Positions 43,119-53,846 of a stretch of DNA of 64,000 nt are shown here, piece by piece. A program made the position numbers and the translations under genes. How positions within the stretch are numbered: the stretch's first letter is position 1; each line of letters begins with the position of its first letter. The notes beneath the pieces are model-generated. The model was not told where the DNA came from, searched no databases, and was given only the letters and a program-made list of their open reading frames with translations. Source of the DNA: Guillardia theta CCMP2712 (taxonomy: Eukaryota; Cryptophyceae; Pyrenomonadales; Geminigeraceae); the NCBI RefSeq assembly GCF_000315625.1, contig NW_005434648.1, positions 351,869 through 415,868 on the forward strand, given 5' to 3'.

Positions 43119-43980
43119 ATGGGAAACACGGACTCGAAGGACACCCCGCAGCAACCAGGAGCTGCAGCCTCAAAGCCGCAGGCATGGAACGCTGCGGATA
43201 AGAACATTCGGCTAGAGCTTGACATCCAGAAGGAGAAGATGGGCAAACTAATTGGGACAGGGGGCAAGACTATTCAGCTTATCCAACAAAAGGTCAGTAC
43301 CATTCAGATGAAGACGCCATCGAAAGAGGATACAGGGAATGACGAATTCAAGTTCGTCCCTGTTCAATTGCAGGGGAGGGCACAAGACGTCTTCAAGGCT
43401 GCCCAGATGGTGGATGAGGTTGCAACGGCATGTCTTGCAGTGCTTTCTGCGACTGTTTCACCACAACAAGTCAGCCTCCTGCAGCGAGAGAGCATCCTGA
43501 ATATGCAGAAAGAAATCCCTATTGACACTCTTCGATTACCGAAGAAGACTGACAAGCCTCCGAGAGTAGTCATCGAGGGATATTTGGAAGACGTGAAGGA
43601 TGCATATCATTTCATTATCAAAGAAGTAGAAATCGCTGCCAAGGAAGTACAAGAAGAGAGGGAGAACATGAAGCTGATGCAAATCAGAAATCATCGTATG
43701 GGATCTGAAGATTCAAATGAAAGCGGGCAAGATGGGAAGAAGAAGGCGGGAAGGGACAACAGTAAGATGCAACCAAAGCGAGCTGCTTACCGACAAGAGG
43801 ATGACCAAAAGGCATCTTTGAGAGACAGAGGTGAGCTCAATTCTGACCTTTTTATGCATTGCAAAGGCACGGTAGCTGATTGACATTGCAGACAACCAGC
43901 CCAACAATGATGATGATTCCAGTGCCCCCGAGCAGAGCATCCAAGATGCAGCGTTGTCATCACTGGATCATGAGCAATGA
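43119..43980 (+). CDS. KH-domain RNA-binding protein with myristoylation-like N-terminus
   Basis: Exons 43119-43830 and 43892-43980 give 266 aa. The ATG at 43119 begins MGNTDSKDTPQQ: Gly at position 2 and Ser at 6 fit the N-myristoylation consensus. Residues 30-75 are a KH domain (IRLELDIQKEKMGKLIGTGG KTIQLIQQ) with an intact GxxG loop (GTGG); a second, weaker KH-like segment may follow at about 110-180 (LQRESILNMQKEIPI, RVVIEGYLEDVKDAYHFI). The C-terminus is charged and disordered (KKKAGRDNSKMQPKR, then acidic NQPNNDDDSS). Role: RNA binding, possibly at a membrane if the acylation is real; this combination is inference. The earlier in-frame TTG codons are not starts. Confidence 0.8.
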
Positions 43981-44392
43981 AAGATCTCTCACAACGAAAT
44001 ATTCGAATTTAGAGGAAAGGAATCGAAGCAGTCGCGCGGCCTTTCGCTTCCTTCGCTTATTTTTTCCTTGAAAATCTGGAAATCTTTTGGACATTGAATC
44101 TCAAGCACAGAAACTTAAAACTCTGCTTGAGTTGTCTGGTTTGTTGTCACAACACCATTCATGCAGGATATGGAACGTCAGTGCAACCCAGGAACCGATG
44201 TCTGCGACGCCAGCAGCTTGATGACGTGATATCGGGGTAACAAGCTTTCGTTCTCAGGGCCAAGTATTACTCAATCTTACGAGCATTGTTTTGGAGTTTT
44301 TATGTTTGCAGGATTGCATGGACAGTCTAAGAGATACTTCTACTACAAAAGTGTAGATTTCAAAGAAAGAATACAGTAGTATGCAATCATTG
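43981..44392. other. convergent intergenic region
   Basis: 412 bp between the stop codons of the KH gene (+) and the coiled-coil gene (-). Shared 3' flank; AT-balanced, no gene or repeat seen. Confidence 0.5.
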
Positions 44393-45563
44393 TCATTTCT
44401 TCAATTGAGACAAAGTTGGAATGTTGGAGCGAAATGTCTCCAAGGCGTATCGCGCCAAAAGATATCTGAGTCTCATCTGAATGTTCTCATTCTCCAACTT
44501 CAGTATCTTCACCTTTCACTCAAGTCAACATGTTCAAAAAAGTACACCGACCCCATACCTGCATCTCATACTCGTCTCCTCCCTTAGAATCCCTTTCTGC
44601 GACGCTACTCCTCTCTCTTTCCTCGGATCCAGATTCAGTCAGCCTTTGATTGATTTTCTCGAGGAAAGCATCCAGGTCGTTTCCTTCTGCATCCTTCATG
44701 GGCTGCAATGCACCCCAAGCATGGTGAGTGATTCATATTGGAAGAGCAAATTGAACCTGATTGAGGAGCTCAAGCTCAAACATTCTGTTGCTCATGTTCA
44801 CGAGCTCTTCGGGCGACACGTTTGTTCGAGCGTTCAAGCTATCTAGATAATTCATCTTAACAGCAATCACCTCTTTATGGTAGGCATCTCTTATCTTGGT
44901 AAGGCTCTGATTTCGTTGGGACACGCTTTCCTTGAGCTTTCGTATATGTTGCTCATCGTAAGAGGCTTGCAGCTTGAGGTCAGTCAGCTCTTTCTCCATC
45001 TCTTTGATCCGTTTCTCTTGCTGCGATATCGTCTCCTGGGACTTTGTGTGGGAATTGAGGAGGATTTGATTCGACTGGTAGATGGAGTCGATCTCAAGAA
45101 GAAGATTTTCACAGAAAGGTCTGACCAAATCGTCAACTACCTCATCGACCTGTGCTCAACTTCTCAGTGGAAACTTATCAGACGTAAATATCACCTTGTC
45201 GACTGGTTCGGCGTTGACGCTGCGGTCGAGCAACGAAGAGAACGAGGAATTGACAAACTCATTCTCGGCCTTCCTGTCTAACTCCTGCATCCTTTGCAAG
45301 TTTTGAAGGCGAACCTTCTCCAGGGTTGTGAGAGGACGGGCCTGACTCTCCGCTATCATCGCCAGCTCTCTTGTCCTCTTCTCGTCTATCTCCCTCTGCG
45401 CAGCCGCGACCTCTTTCTTGGCCTGTGCATACTCTTTTTCTCGGGTTGAATCTATTGCGGCCTTTACCTTGTTCTGAAACTCCTTGCACAGCAGATGTAT
45501 TTGGCCGAGAATCCTATTCCCGGCATTGAAATCCAGTTGAGAATTCATGTCGTCATGCTGCAT
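44393..45563 (-). CDS. coiled-coil protein, unknown family
   Basis: Exons 45195-45563, 44757-45149, 44559-44702 and 44393-44506 are all multiples of three and join in phase 0 to 339 aa. The ATG at 45563 gives MQHDDMNSQLDFNAGN. Two long heptad stretches (about residues 25-110, with KEYAQAKKEVAAAQREIDEK, and 145-235, with QEKRIKEMEKELTDLKLQAS) predict coiled coils. A Glu/Ser-rich linker follows, and the end (KLENENIQMRLRYLLARYAL) is helical again. Such proteins are common at basal bodies and in cytoskeletal assemblies, but I cannot name this one. All three introns are 45-54 nt. It is divergent from the MFS gene. Confidence 0.78.
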
Positions 45564-45576
45564 GATCTCTTTCTCC

Positions 45577-45686
45577 CCTCTCTCCTCTCTCCTCTCTCCT
45601 CTCTCCTCTCTCCTCTCTCCTCTCTCCTCTCTCCTCTCTCCTCTCTCCTCTCTCCTCTCTCCTCTCTCCTCTCTCCTCTCTCTCTT
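45577..45686. repeat. CTCTCCT 7-bp microsatellite
   Basis: About fifteen near-perfect units of CTCTCCT, beginning 14 bp upstream of the coiled-coil gene's start codon, hence in its 5' leader or core promoter. On the transcribed strand of that gene it is an AGGAGAG purine tract. Confidence 0.9.
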
Positions 45687-46161
45687 CCCTACAATCAGCA
45701 GGTTCCTACTGGCAGGATGCCATCAGTCAGGATGTTCCGACAGTTGAGGCTCCCGGGCGAGGCCGGGCCTCGCGAAGAATTTGTCCTACGTTTTTTTCTA
45801 GTTTTCCCTGAATATTCAAACCTCTGTTTTTAATGCTGATGAAGCAATGATTGTGGTGAGTTGGAAACGAGGTGGTGGTGGAGGAGGAGGAGGAGGGGGG
45901 GGGGGGGGTCAAGACCAAGACGAGGAGGACATGGAGGAGGAGAGCAAGAAAAGACATGACTGCGGGATTAGGGGCAGGAAATGGCCCGGGGATGGGCAGG
46001 GCGAAAGTTGTCATGGGACATGCTAAGGTTTAGACAGCAGAAGATTATGGTAGCCCTGGAGGAGCAGAAAATCTTGCAGGAAGAAGGAAGGGAGAATGAA
46101 CTATCCTGATAGTGCTTTAGGGGTGTACTGCGTGAACCTGTCTGCTATTCCTGTCATCTCC
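45687..46161. other. divergent intergenic region with GC-rich patch and poly-G run
   Basis: Between the coiled-coil gene and the MFS gene. Contains a short CCCGGGCGAGGCCGGGCC patch (45750-45768) and a purine run ending in 14 consecutive G at 45895-45908. No coding potential. Confidence 0.5.
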
Positions 46162-48593
46162 ATGGCTTACCATCACCCGCTCTTGAAGAGCCGCTCCTCT
46201 TCGAATGCTGTCTGGGATGGGTAAGCTGTCCTCAACAATCAAACAAGTCTTTTTTGAGATTCTTTTCTTCTAGAGTACTGTCCCTTCTTGAAGACTACAA
46301 GTCCTTGATAGTTCCCGTTGCTGCAAACATCGCAACCAGCTACAATGTTTGTGAGTGCCTCATTTCTCGAAAAGATAGTAGTTTGAAGTCGATGCAGGCA
46401 ACGTTGGCTATGTCATGCAAATCTTCCGTCTTGAACATCCTGTTCCTCGCTGGGCAGCACCTGCTGTCGCTTCCTCTTGTCTCTGCGGAGCTGTGATTGG
46501 GCAGGTTCGGTGCCCATCCATGCTTCCTGTCTTGCTCCTTTCCGCACTCTTACAGTTTCCCTGTCTCCAAAGCTGCTCTCCGTCTCTCCCCATCTCCAGT
46601 CTCTCCTTTCTCCTTCCTTCCTTCACATCGAGCTTGAATTTTCTCACTGTCTTCATATTAGCTCGTGCTCGGTTGGCTGGGCGATCGTTTCGGAAGGAGA
46701 CCTGCGCTGATAGCAACGTTGCTCTTGATTGTTCGTTTGCTCTTTGCTTTGTCTCTCTCCTGTTCTCATCGATTTTTTCAAGATATTTGGAGCCGGAGGA
46801 GGGGCCATCTTTACGCAAGGATACGGGAATTACATCTGGCGCAGGTAAGAAGTGAACAGTCACCGTTTGTGGCCATGCCCTTTCTTGACACCTTCTCCTA
46901 CCTTCATGTCTACTGTCTCTTGATGCCTTCGTTTCTCTCCATTCTTTTCTCTCCTCCTTCACCTTCTCCGCTCCCTCTTTCTCAATCATCAATTTTCAAG
47001 TTATCATCCTCAAGGAGCTGCGCTCACTTTTGCATGGTTCCTCTCCTCCCTCTCCTGCCATGTTCTTCCTCCTGCTCTTCTCAGCTAACCCTCTTGCCTT
47101 CTCTGCAGTCTCGTGATATGGAGGTTTATCCTTGGCGTGGGGATAGGAGGGACCTATCCCCTGACCGCGGTGTATGCCGGGGAGATGCAGGACGAGAGGA
47201 GCATGGGGAGGACTCGACGAGTTGCGTTGTCCATCTCCATCCAGATCATCGGCAACATCCTTGCTCCCGTCCTCATGTTCATCGTCCTCCTCTTTTTGGG
47301 TTCGGAGAACGTCACGCTCAACCAGACTTCGACGGAGGTGGCATGGAGGTTTCTCCTAGGGGCGGGTGCCGTCCCTGCTTTAGTGGCGCTGCGCGAGATC
47401 ATGTACTCGCAGGAGAGCAGCGAGTTCCTGAGCATCCGGGCGACAGGATTCAGAAGCAGGCTGTCGGACGTCATGAGGACGCTCTCATCGGACGCGAAGA
47501 TCCGTCAGCGATTCATTGGGGCGGCAGGAGGCTGGATGTGCTTCGACATCTGCTTCTTCGGGGTAGCCATCTTCCTCCCGCACATCATTCACGATCTGAT
47601 CGACAAGGAGGACCATGGCGAGGGCTTCCTGCTCCTCAACTCTGCTGTCTCCGCGCTTATCAACTGCATCGCCATCCCTGCCGTCCTCCTCTCCATGCGA
47701 CTGGTGTCTGACGACGGGCTGGGGAGGAAGAACTTGCAGATCGTTAGCTTCTTCCTCATCATGGTCTCATATGCGCTGCTCATGTTCTTCTTTTCCTCCC
47801 TCCGGTCCATTCAGGCGACTACGTCCGTCGTCTTCATGTTCCTCATCCTCTTCTTCTGCCTTAACTTCGGTGCTGGGATGACTACCTACATCCTGCCGCA
47901 GGTTCTTGTGCCCTCTCCTTCTCCCTTCCCTGCCTCCTCTGCTCCTGCCAGGCTATCACGACCTCTGGACACCCTGTTCGTCTCTTCCTAACGTGGCCTG
48001 CAGGAATCATTTCCCCCTGAGGTCCGGTCGAGCTTGAACGGCATGGCAGCTGCAGCAGGGAAGATCGGAGCTATCGTGGGTACTTCAACATTCGCGCCAA
48101 GCGCGAGGATGTTAGGTAAGAGAAAGAGGACACTGAGGGGGGTTGCGGAGATGCTGGAGCAACGGGTTGGTAGAGATGTAGGGTAAGAGGCGAGAAGGAG
48201 GAGGAGGAGACGGCAGGGATAGAGGAAGGGACGATGAGATAGTTAAGGTGATGGTAGAAGAAGTGCGAGATTGACTATGGAGGAGAGGGAGCTGACCAGA
48301 GGGAAGGTCTGGGTACCACATTCGGATGGTGCTCTCTGTGTGCTCTTATCGGCATGATCGTGACCTTGGTGTACGTGGACGACATGAGGAAAGAAGAGGT
48401 GAGAGGGAGGTGGAGGAGTAGGATGGCTGTGGTCGGCGGAGTCGACCAGGGGCCGGGGGGGCGGGGGGGGGGGAAGGAAGACGAGAGGAGAGAGTTGGAG
48501 GATGGGGAGATGGGGGCTAGTGGCGGTGAAGCTGACGAGTAGCAGGGATTTGATCGGATACCAGACATACCTGAAGTGCAACGCAAGCTGTGA
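46162..48593 (+). CDS. MFS transporter (phosphate/sugar-type), nine exons
   Basis: Exons 46162-46220, 46274-46350, 46398-46504, 46662-46730, 46783-46844, 47109-47901, 48004-48115, 48307-48398 and 48546-48593 join in phase to 472 aa. The ATG at 46162 gives MAYHHPLLKSRSSS. About twelve hydrophobic segments are present. The MFS signature after helix 2 is GWLGDRFGRRPAL; further conserved pieces are IFGAGGGAIFTQGYGNYIW, WRFILGVGIGGTYPLTAVYA, ILPQESFPPEVRSSLNGMAAAAGK and GAIVGT, the last set resembling the phosphate:H+ symporter and sugar-porter branches. Direction and substrate cannot be fixed from sequence. Introns are mixed in length, several CT-rich ones above 150 nt. The 3' end lies 437 bp from the convergent PDZ-RCC1 gene. 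Confidence 0.85.
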
Positions 48594-49030
48594 AGGGGAA
48601 GAGAGGGGAAGGGAAGAGGAAGGACGGGAGCTCGGACGCGGTCAGTCGTCACCACGAGGGAGACGGCGAGCAGGAGATACGACGCACCTGAGAGATGTGT
48701 TAGAGGTGAGGAGGGAGAGGAGGGAGGAGGAAGATCGAGGGAGATTCAACAGCAACAAGATGAAGTCCTGACCATTGTTCGCTTCCATCCATCTCCAGCA
48801 CTGTGGGAAACAAAGAACTCGCGCTGTTGCCGAAGCCAAGTCTCCCGTTCTTACCCGTCCTGGGAGTTGGAAGTCAAACCCTTCCCGCATTATTCACTAT
48901 CCTCCTTCTCATCTCCTACTTATGTTTCAACTCCTATGAGTACCACCTGCCTCCTCCTCCGATGTCCACTACTCCCCTGACTCTCCTCCAGCCTCCTGCA
49001 TACTCCCCTGCCGCCGCCTTGTCCTCCTCC
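48594..49030. other. convergent intergenic region
   Basis: 437 bp between the MFS and PDZ-RCC1 stop codons, purine-rich on the plus strand. A further 3' exon of the PDZ-RCC1 gene is possible (acceptor TTTGTTTCCCACAG near 48805-48820, minus strand) but not convincing. Confidence 0.4.
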
Positions 49031-52000
49031 TCACCCCCATATGAAGACATTGCCGTCGCTGCCGAGCACGCAGGCATGAAACGCCCCCGAGGAGATCTGC
49101 TTGAGCCTCGGCATGAGGTCCAGCTGCGACCATAGCAGTCAGTAAGAGGGAAGAGGGCAGGACGGGAGAAGGAAGCAAGTCAAGACTGACCTTGCACACG
49201 AGCACGTTCTCCTCGTTGGAGGTCGTGACCCTCCTGTTCATCCACTCGACCAGCGCCTCAGCCGTCAGGTTCCCCTTCTTGTTCGGCTTCAGCACGTCGG
49301 AAGGAGCCTCGATGAAGAAAGTTCCTCCTCCCTTGGACACCTCCGGCATGAACTTCTCGTGCCAGCAGTCCGCGTCCTCCGGCATCATCCCCGGGATCGG
49401 CCGACCACGCTTGTCCTTCCTCACCCCGAGGATGGAGAAGAACGGGCCCGTGTTCCTGCTCTCGATCTTGAGGCCCTGGGGGGCAAGGGGCCCCTTGAAG
49501 GCGACAAAGTCCCCAGGGAGGATGCCAAGGTCCCCCTGGTAGGAGATCTTGAGCACATGATGTTCTATCTTCTCCGAGTCCACAGGCTTCCCGTCCTCGT
49601 CCAGTATCATCCTCTCCTCCACCTTTCTGAACGTCTCGATGGGCTTCCAGAACCCGTCGGGCTCGTGCACGTTGTAGGAGCAGGAGACCTCTGCGGCGTC
49701 GGAGAGCAGCGTCTCGAGGCGGCGGGGGAGGAAGCAGTCGACTGTCTTGACCTCGGACACCTTCTTTCCCTTGATGATCTTCTCGTCCACAAACACGTTC
49801 GACTCCCTTGACGTCATGTCCAGCCCGCTACCCAAGAGCCAGAGGGTCGAGTCGAGGAGCACGAGGGTATGGCAGGTTCCGCAGGCCACCTGGAAGATCC
49901 TGTGCTCCCTCGACCTCGAAGTCTGCAGCAGGCTCCTGGAGGACTGCAGCAGCTCGTGGGTCTTCCCGACCGACGATCGGAACGTCTTGTTGTGCTGGGA
50001 GGAGTGATGGGTCAAGGTCATGCTCCTGCTCGTAAGGTCGTTCCGCGGCGATCGAGGGGAGACGGGAGCATCAAGGTCGCCAGCAGCCTTCTCCTCCACC
50101 CTCGCAGCACCCTTCTTCTGCTCCTTGGAGGCGAGCTGGTCGAGGTACCTGAGCCCTTGCAGCCTCTTGGCGATGGCATCGTCCTCCAGCAGAACCCTCG
50201 CAGTCTCGATCGTCACCTCTGCCCTCGTCTCCTCCTGGGGGAAGCTGACTTTCTGCGGTCGCTTCACGTCCTCCGGCATCGGGATCGAGCTCTTGTCTCC
50301 TCCCTTTCCTCTGATCAGAGAGTCCCGCAGCTTCTCCATGATCGCCTGCGAGTAAGGAGGCAGGCCGCACTGCCCGCTGTCGTTCTGACCCCACGCGTAC
50401 ACGTCTCCTTCCACACACACAACGACCGTGTGAGAGGAGCCGCACGAGACGTCCACCACCCTCTTCTCGTCAAGATCCTCCACCCTACGAGGCCTCCTCT
50501 CGTCCTCTTTGCTGCCATGCCCCAGTCGGTACGACTCTCCCCTCCCCCACGTCCACAGCTCGGCAGTCGCCGACCCTGCTTCCCCCACGATGGCGGCTGT
50601 GTGACTGTCGCCGCACGAGACGCGCGAGACGGGAAGGCCCTTGAAGTCAACGGGCTTGGGGATGGTACCGCAGAGATGCAGAGTGGTAGGACGGGGGAGA
50701 GGAGTGTACGGCTCGCCGGTTGCTGCGATCTCCTTGACCTCCTTGCTCTTTTCCAGGTACCGTTTGACCACTTGCGGCGTCTTCTCCCCCGCCTCTAGTA
50801 GAGGCAGCGCCCCATCGTCTCCATCCTTCTCCAGCTCTCTTCCCAGCTGCCCAAACTTGTTGGACCCGAAAGTGTAGCACGTCCCATCCTGCCCGATGAC
50901 AGCACTATGGGCCCCACCGGCTGCGATCGACCCACGAGAGGTCTTAATGCGAATCCCCGAGGACAGAGCAGAGACTCTCGATCCTTCGGACACGGAAGCA
51001 TTCTCCTCCTCTGCCGTCTCCGCGTCCTCCTCCAACTTCTCGATCTCCGGCAAAGGGGTAATCGACTCCACTACTTCAGCAGCGAAGACATCGCAGGATA
51101 GCCGGTCCTTCTGCCAGTACAGCCCCGTCCGTCCGCTATCCCCGCACCCCCACGCATACAGTACCCCGTTATCATCCACCGCCAGCGTGTGGCTGTCTCC
51201 ACATTCAACGAGCCGGAACCTGGTAAGGTTCTCGCAGTGATATTCATCGTCAGAATGAGCCTCAATCGAGTCGACGGTCTTCTCCTCCTCGATCTCTCCG
51301 TCCTCATCAGGAGCTTCTTCGTCCTCCGTGCTCTTCCAGTGGTCCTGGTCACCTTCATCTCGCCTGATTTTTCGCTTCACCTGACATCGCAATCAACAAC
51401 ACATCGTGCTCTCCGAAACCAACCCTGTGAGGTCCGCAAAAGTAGAATCTCGTCTTCGGCTTCAGCATCTTCCCTCGGATGTGCAGTCGATTCGACTTCT
51501 TAGCGTGTATCGTGTCGCAGCACCTACCGCAGAACACCTGGCGAGCAAGTCAAACTTCAACTGCCAGCCCTGGGCCCGCAAGACCTGAAATCTCCCCTCG
51601 TGCGTCAGGAACGGGCAGGACTCGCAGTCATACTCGGCCATGAGCACGTTGCAACTATCGCAGAGCAGCGTGACCTCTCGCTCTGCAGTGTTGACAATGC
51701 CGAGCTGCAGGCAAGCTTGAGTCACATCAATTAATCGCAAGTCTCCGACCTGTCCATGTCTGTGGTTGCCAAACGCCCACAAGTCTCCGAATCCGTCGTT
51801 GCCCTCATCCGTCACGAGGATGGTGTGAGACTCTCCACATGAGCAGTAGGAGAATGAGAGGTCGTCATCCTCCTCCTCCTCCTCGGTCGTTTCCAAAGTC
51901 TTGAAACACGCCAGTCAAGATTGTCGATGGCAAACGTGTCACCATAGTTACCTTGTCACTCCTTGCAAGACTCTTCGACGTCCGAGAAGTTCGCAATTCA

Positions 52001-52793
52001 TTGACATGGCTGTCATCATTCCGCGATCGAGACGATCGCAGGTCCTTCATGCTGTCCTCTGCATTCCGGATGGGGATAGTTTGTCTTGTACCGAAATCAA
52101 TGCTTGACTTCTTATGCGCAGAAACTGAGAACACACATGGTAACGCAACGTCAACGCGCTTGCAGTTGCATGAAATCTTACCTGATGGTGCGCTGAGTGA
52201 TGAGATGACTGAGACTTTGTCGCCCGAGACATGTGAGGGAGCAGACTGATCAGCAGCTAACTCGGATCTTGACGTTGGAGCGAGGGTTATAACCAAGTCT
52301 TCCCCTTCTGATCCTCCCCGAGAAACATGCACCTTCACGCTGTTGGTCTGAAATGCGTGTCATGCCAGCTATCACAGCAATGGGCGTGTTGTTTACCGAA
52401 TGATTGCAATCAGAGAAAAACTCTTCTCCACCATCATCTACCTCCTGCCCATTCACAGAAGTGATTACATCGTTTTCTTGCAGCCCGCTTCTCTGCGCGA
52501 TCCCTCCATCTTCGGTCGAGACGACCTTCCTACAATCAAGTACTCGTTCAGTCAAACAGAGGGAACATCGACGTCCTTCCTCACCCATCTCTGATGTGAA
52601 ACCCTAGTCTCTCGCCCATAGTTCGAAGTGAAGGCTCTGGCTCCCCTTCGTCGTTCGCTCTTCCTTCCTCCAGCATGGCATGCGCTCTCTCCTCGGCACT
52701 CTCACCATGCTCGTTCTGTTTCGACTGTTCCCCTCCTCCTTCTCCTCCTCCCAGCCGAGCAAGCGACCGAACTACCGACGGCAACCACTCCAT
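49031..52793 (-). CDS. PDZ - RCC1 repeats - B-box-like zinc finger protein
   Basis: Exons 52585-52793, 52397-52529, 52182-52347, 51952-52124, 51585-51899, 51424-51537, 49191-51380 and 49031-49123 join in phase to 1130 aa. An N-terminal PDZ domain (about residues 55-130) reads GERLGFHIRDGKVVS, GGIAQRSGLQENDVITSVNG, VKVHVSRGG. RCC1 propeller repeats follow: CSCGESHTILVTDEG, WAFGNHRHGQVGD; then, after an inserted zinc finger, ECGDSHTLAVDDNGVLYAWG, AGGAHSAVIGQDG, CGDSHTAAIVG, WTWGRGESYRLGHG, CGSSHTVVV, YAWGQNDSGQCG, CGTCHTLVLLD. The finger (CDSCNVLMAEYDCESC then FCGRCCDTIHAKKSNRLH) has B-box spacing and spans an intron. RCC1 folds act in nucleotide exchange or as scaffolds; this mix suggests a scaffold. 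Introns are 43-67 nt. The final exon ends at TGG GGG TGA; a further exon cannot be excluded. Confidence 0.85.
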
Positions 52794-53846
52794 CGCCCGA
52801 AAAAGAGAGTCCGGAAAAAAAAAGTCAAGGCCAAACAAAAAAACTTAGTCAGAGAGTTACCCTTTATTGACTGAAAAAGAAGGACAAACCGAAGCAAACA
52901 AAGGAGGGGGAGGATAGAGCCTACAAACCCGCCTCAATAAAATACTAGGAAACGAAGGAGGCAGCGAAAACCGGCACTCCAACCATGTAAGCGACGGCAT
53001 GCACGACAAGCAGAGAGTACCGGGCCGCCGGGTCGCCGGCACCGTCGGCGTCGGCACGGGGCTGCGAGCACTCCGAGTATGGTGTACTCTGCGGGCCGGA
53101 GTATCAGTACTAGAGTAGTGACTTCAGGTAGTAGCAGGCTGTTGAGAAGACTCTGGCAGTAGTCACAAGTCCGACTCAGTAACTTAGGCACGGTAAATCT
53201 ATCGGTTCATCTTGAACATGGATGGACTTTCGATGAGCATCATTGCAGCTTGCAACATCTCTTGTTGGGTAAGAGGTGCAACAAACATGCATCAAGGCAT
53301 GAAATCGTTAAAAAGGAATATCTTATACAGCCTACAAGCCTATGGACATCAAAGCACAGATTCAAAACACTAAGAACAGCATCTGTATCCTTGTAGCTCC
53401 TTTCAGTGAAATTCATCTCCTATGCTTCTTTTCGCCCTCGCTGCATATTTACGGAAGTAGCGCTGTCACAGTGATCAGCACCTTGAGTGAAGTCACAGTT
53501 CAATGATTCGATTTACCCTCTTGTGCCTCTCCCACGCATCCTTGAAAGAAAGTCACCAACTACAAGATGTCTTTACGGTGATTGCCTCACCTCGGGTGTT
53601 CGTGGCGACTGTAAACTACCTCGAGGAGTGACGGGGCTGACCTTGGGCTTCGGATACGGCAAAGGCTCGAAGATACTGAGATCTTGCAGCGATGGAATCG
53701 ATTCCTGACAGAGACAGTCAGGACATGAATGAAGGGAATCATTCAAGTCTTGACCAGCTTTGGGGGGAGCACATGGCTGTTGACCTGGATGTTCTTCAGC
53801 GGAAGTGACCTGCTCAGTACGTTTTCCTTCTAATTCATCGAGCCCA
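52794..53846. other. intergenic, 1.05 kb
   Basis: Upstream flank of the PDZ-RCC1 gene and 3' flank of the membrane-protein gene. Contains a GC-rich island (53015-53105) and otherwise ordinary DNA. A possible alternative 3' exon of the membrane-protein gene lies around 53600-53830 but no splice is convincing. Confidence 0.45.
53015..53105. repeat. GC-rich intergenic island
   Basis: ACCGGGCCGCCGGGTCGCCGG, CACCGTCGGCGTCGG and GCGGGCCGGAG words within 90 bases, about 220 bp upstream of the PDZ-RCC1 start codon. Confidence 0.45.

Noticed and set aside
46408-46992. 194-codon minus-strand Arg/Glu/Lys-rich frame
   Set aside because: Antisense to MFS exons 3-5 and their CT-rich introns; composition is the reverse of CT-rich DNA.
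46665-47711. 348-codon plus-strand frame through the MFS gene
   Set aside because: Reads through two introns and then leaves the transporter frame; the conserved MFS motifs lie in the spliced frames.
49869-50798. 309-codon plus-strand frame
   Set aside because: Antisense to the RCC1 repeats of the PDZ-RCC1 gene; no domain.
51355-51537. Zinc-finger frame as a separate small gene
   Set aside because: It is exon 6 of the PDZ-RCC1 gene; both flanking 43-47 nt introns fit in phase and complete the B-box-like cysteine pattern.
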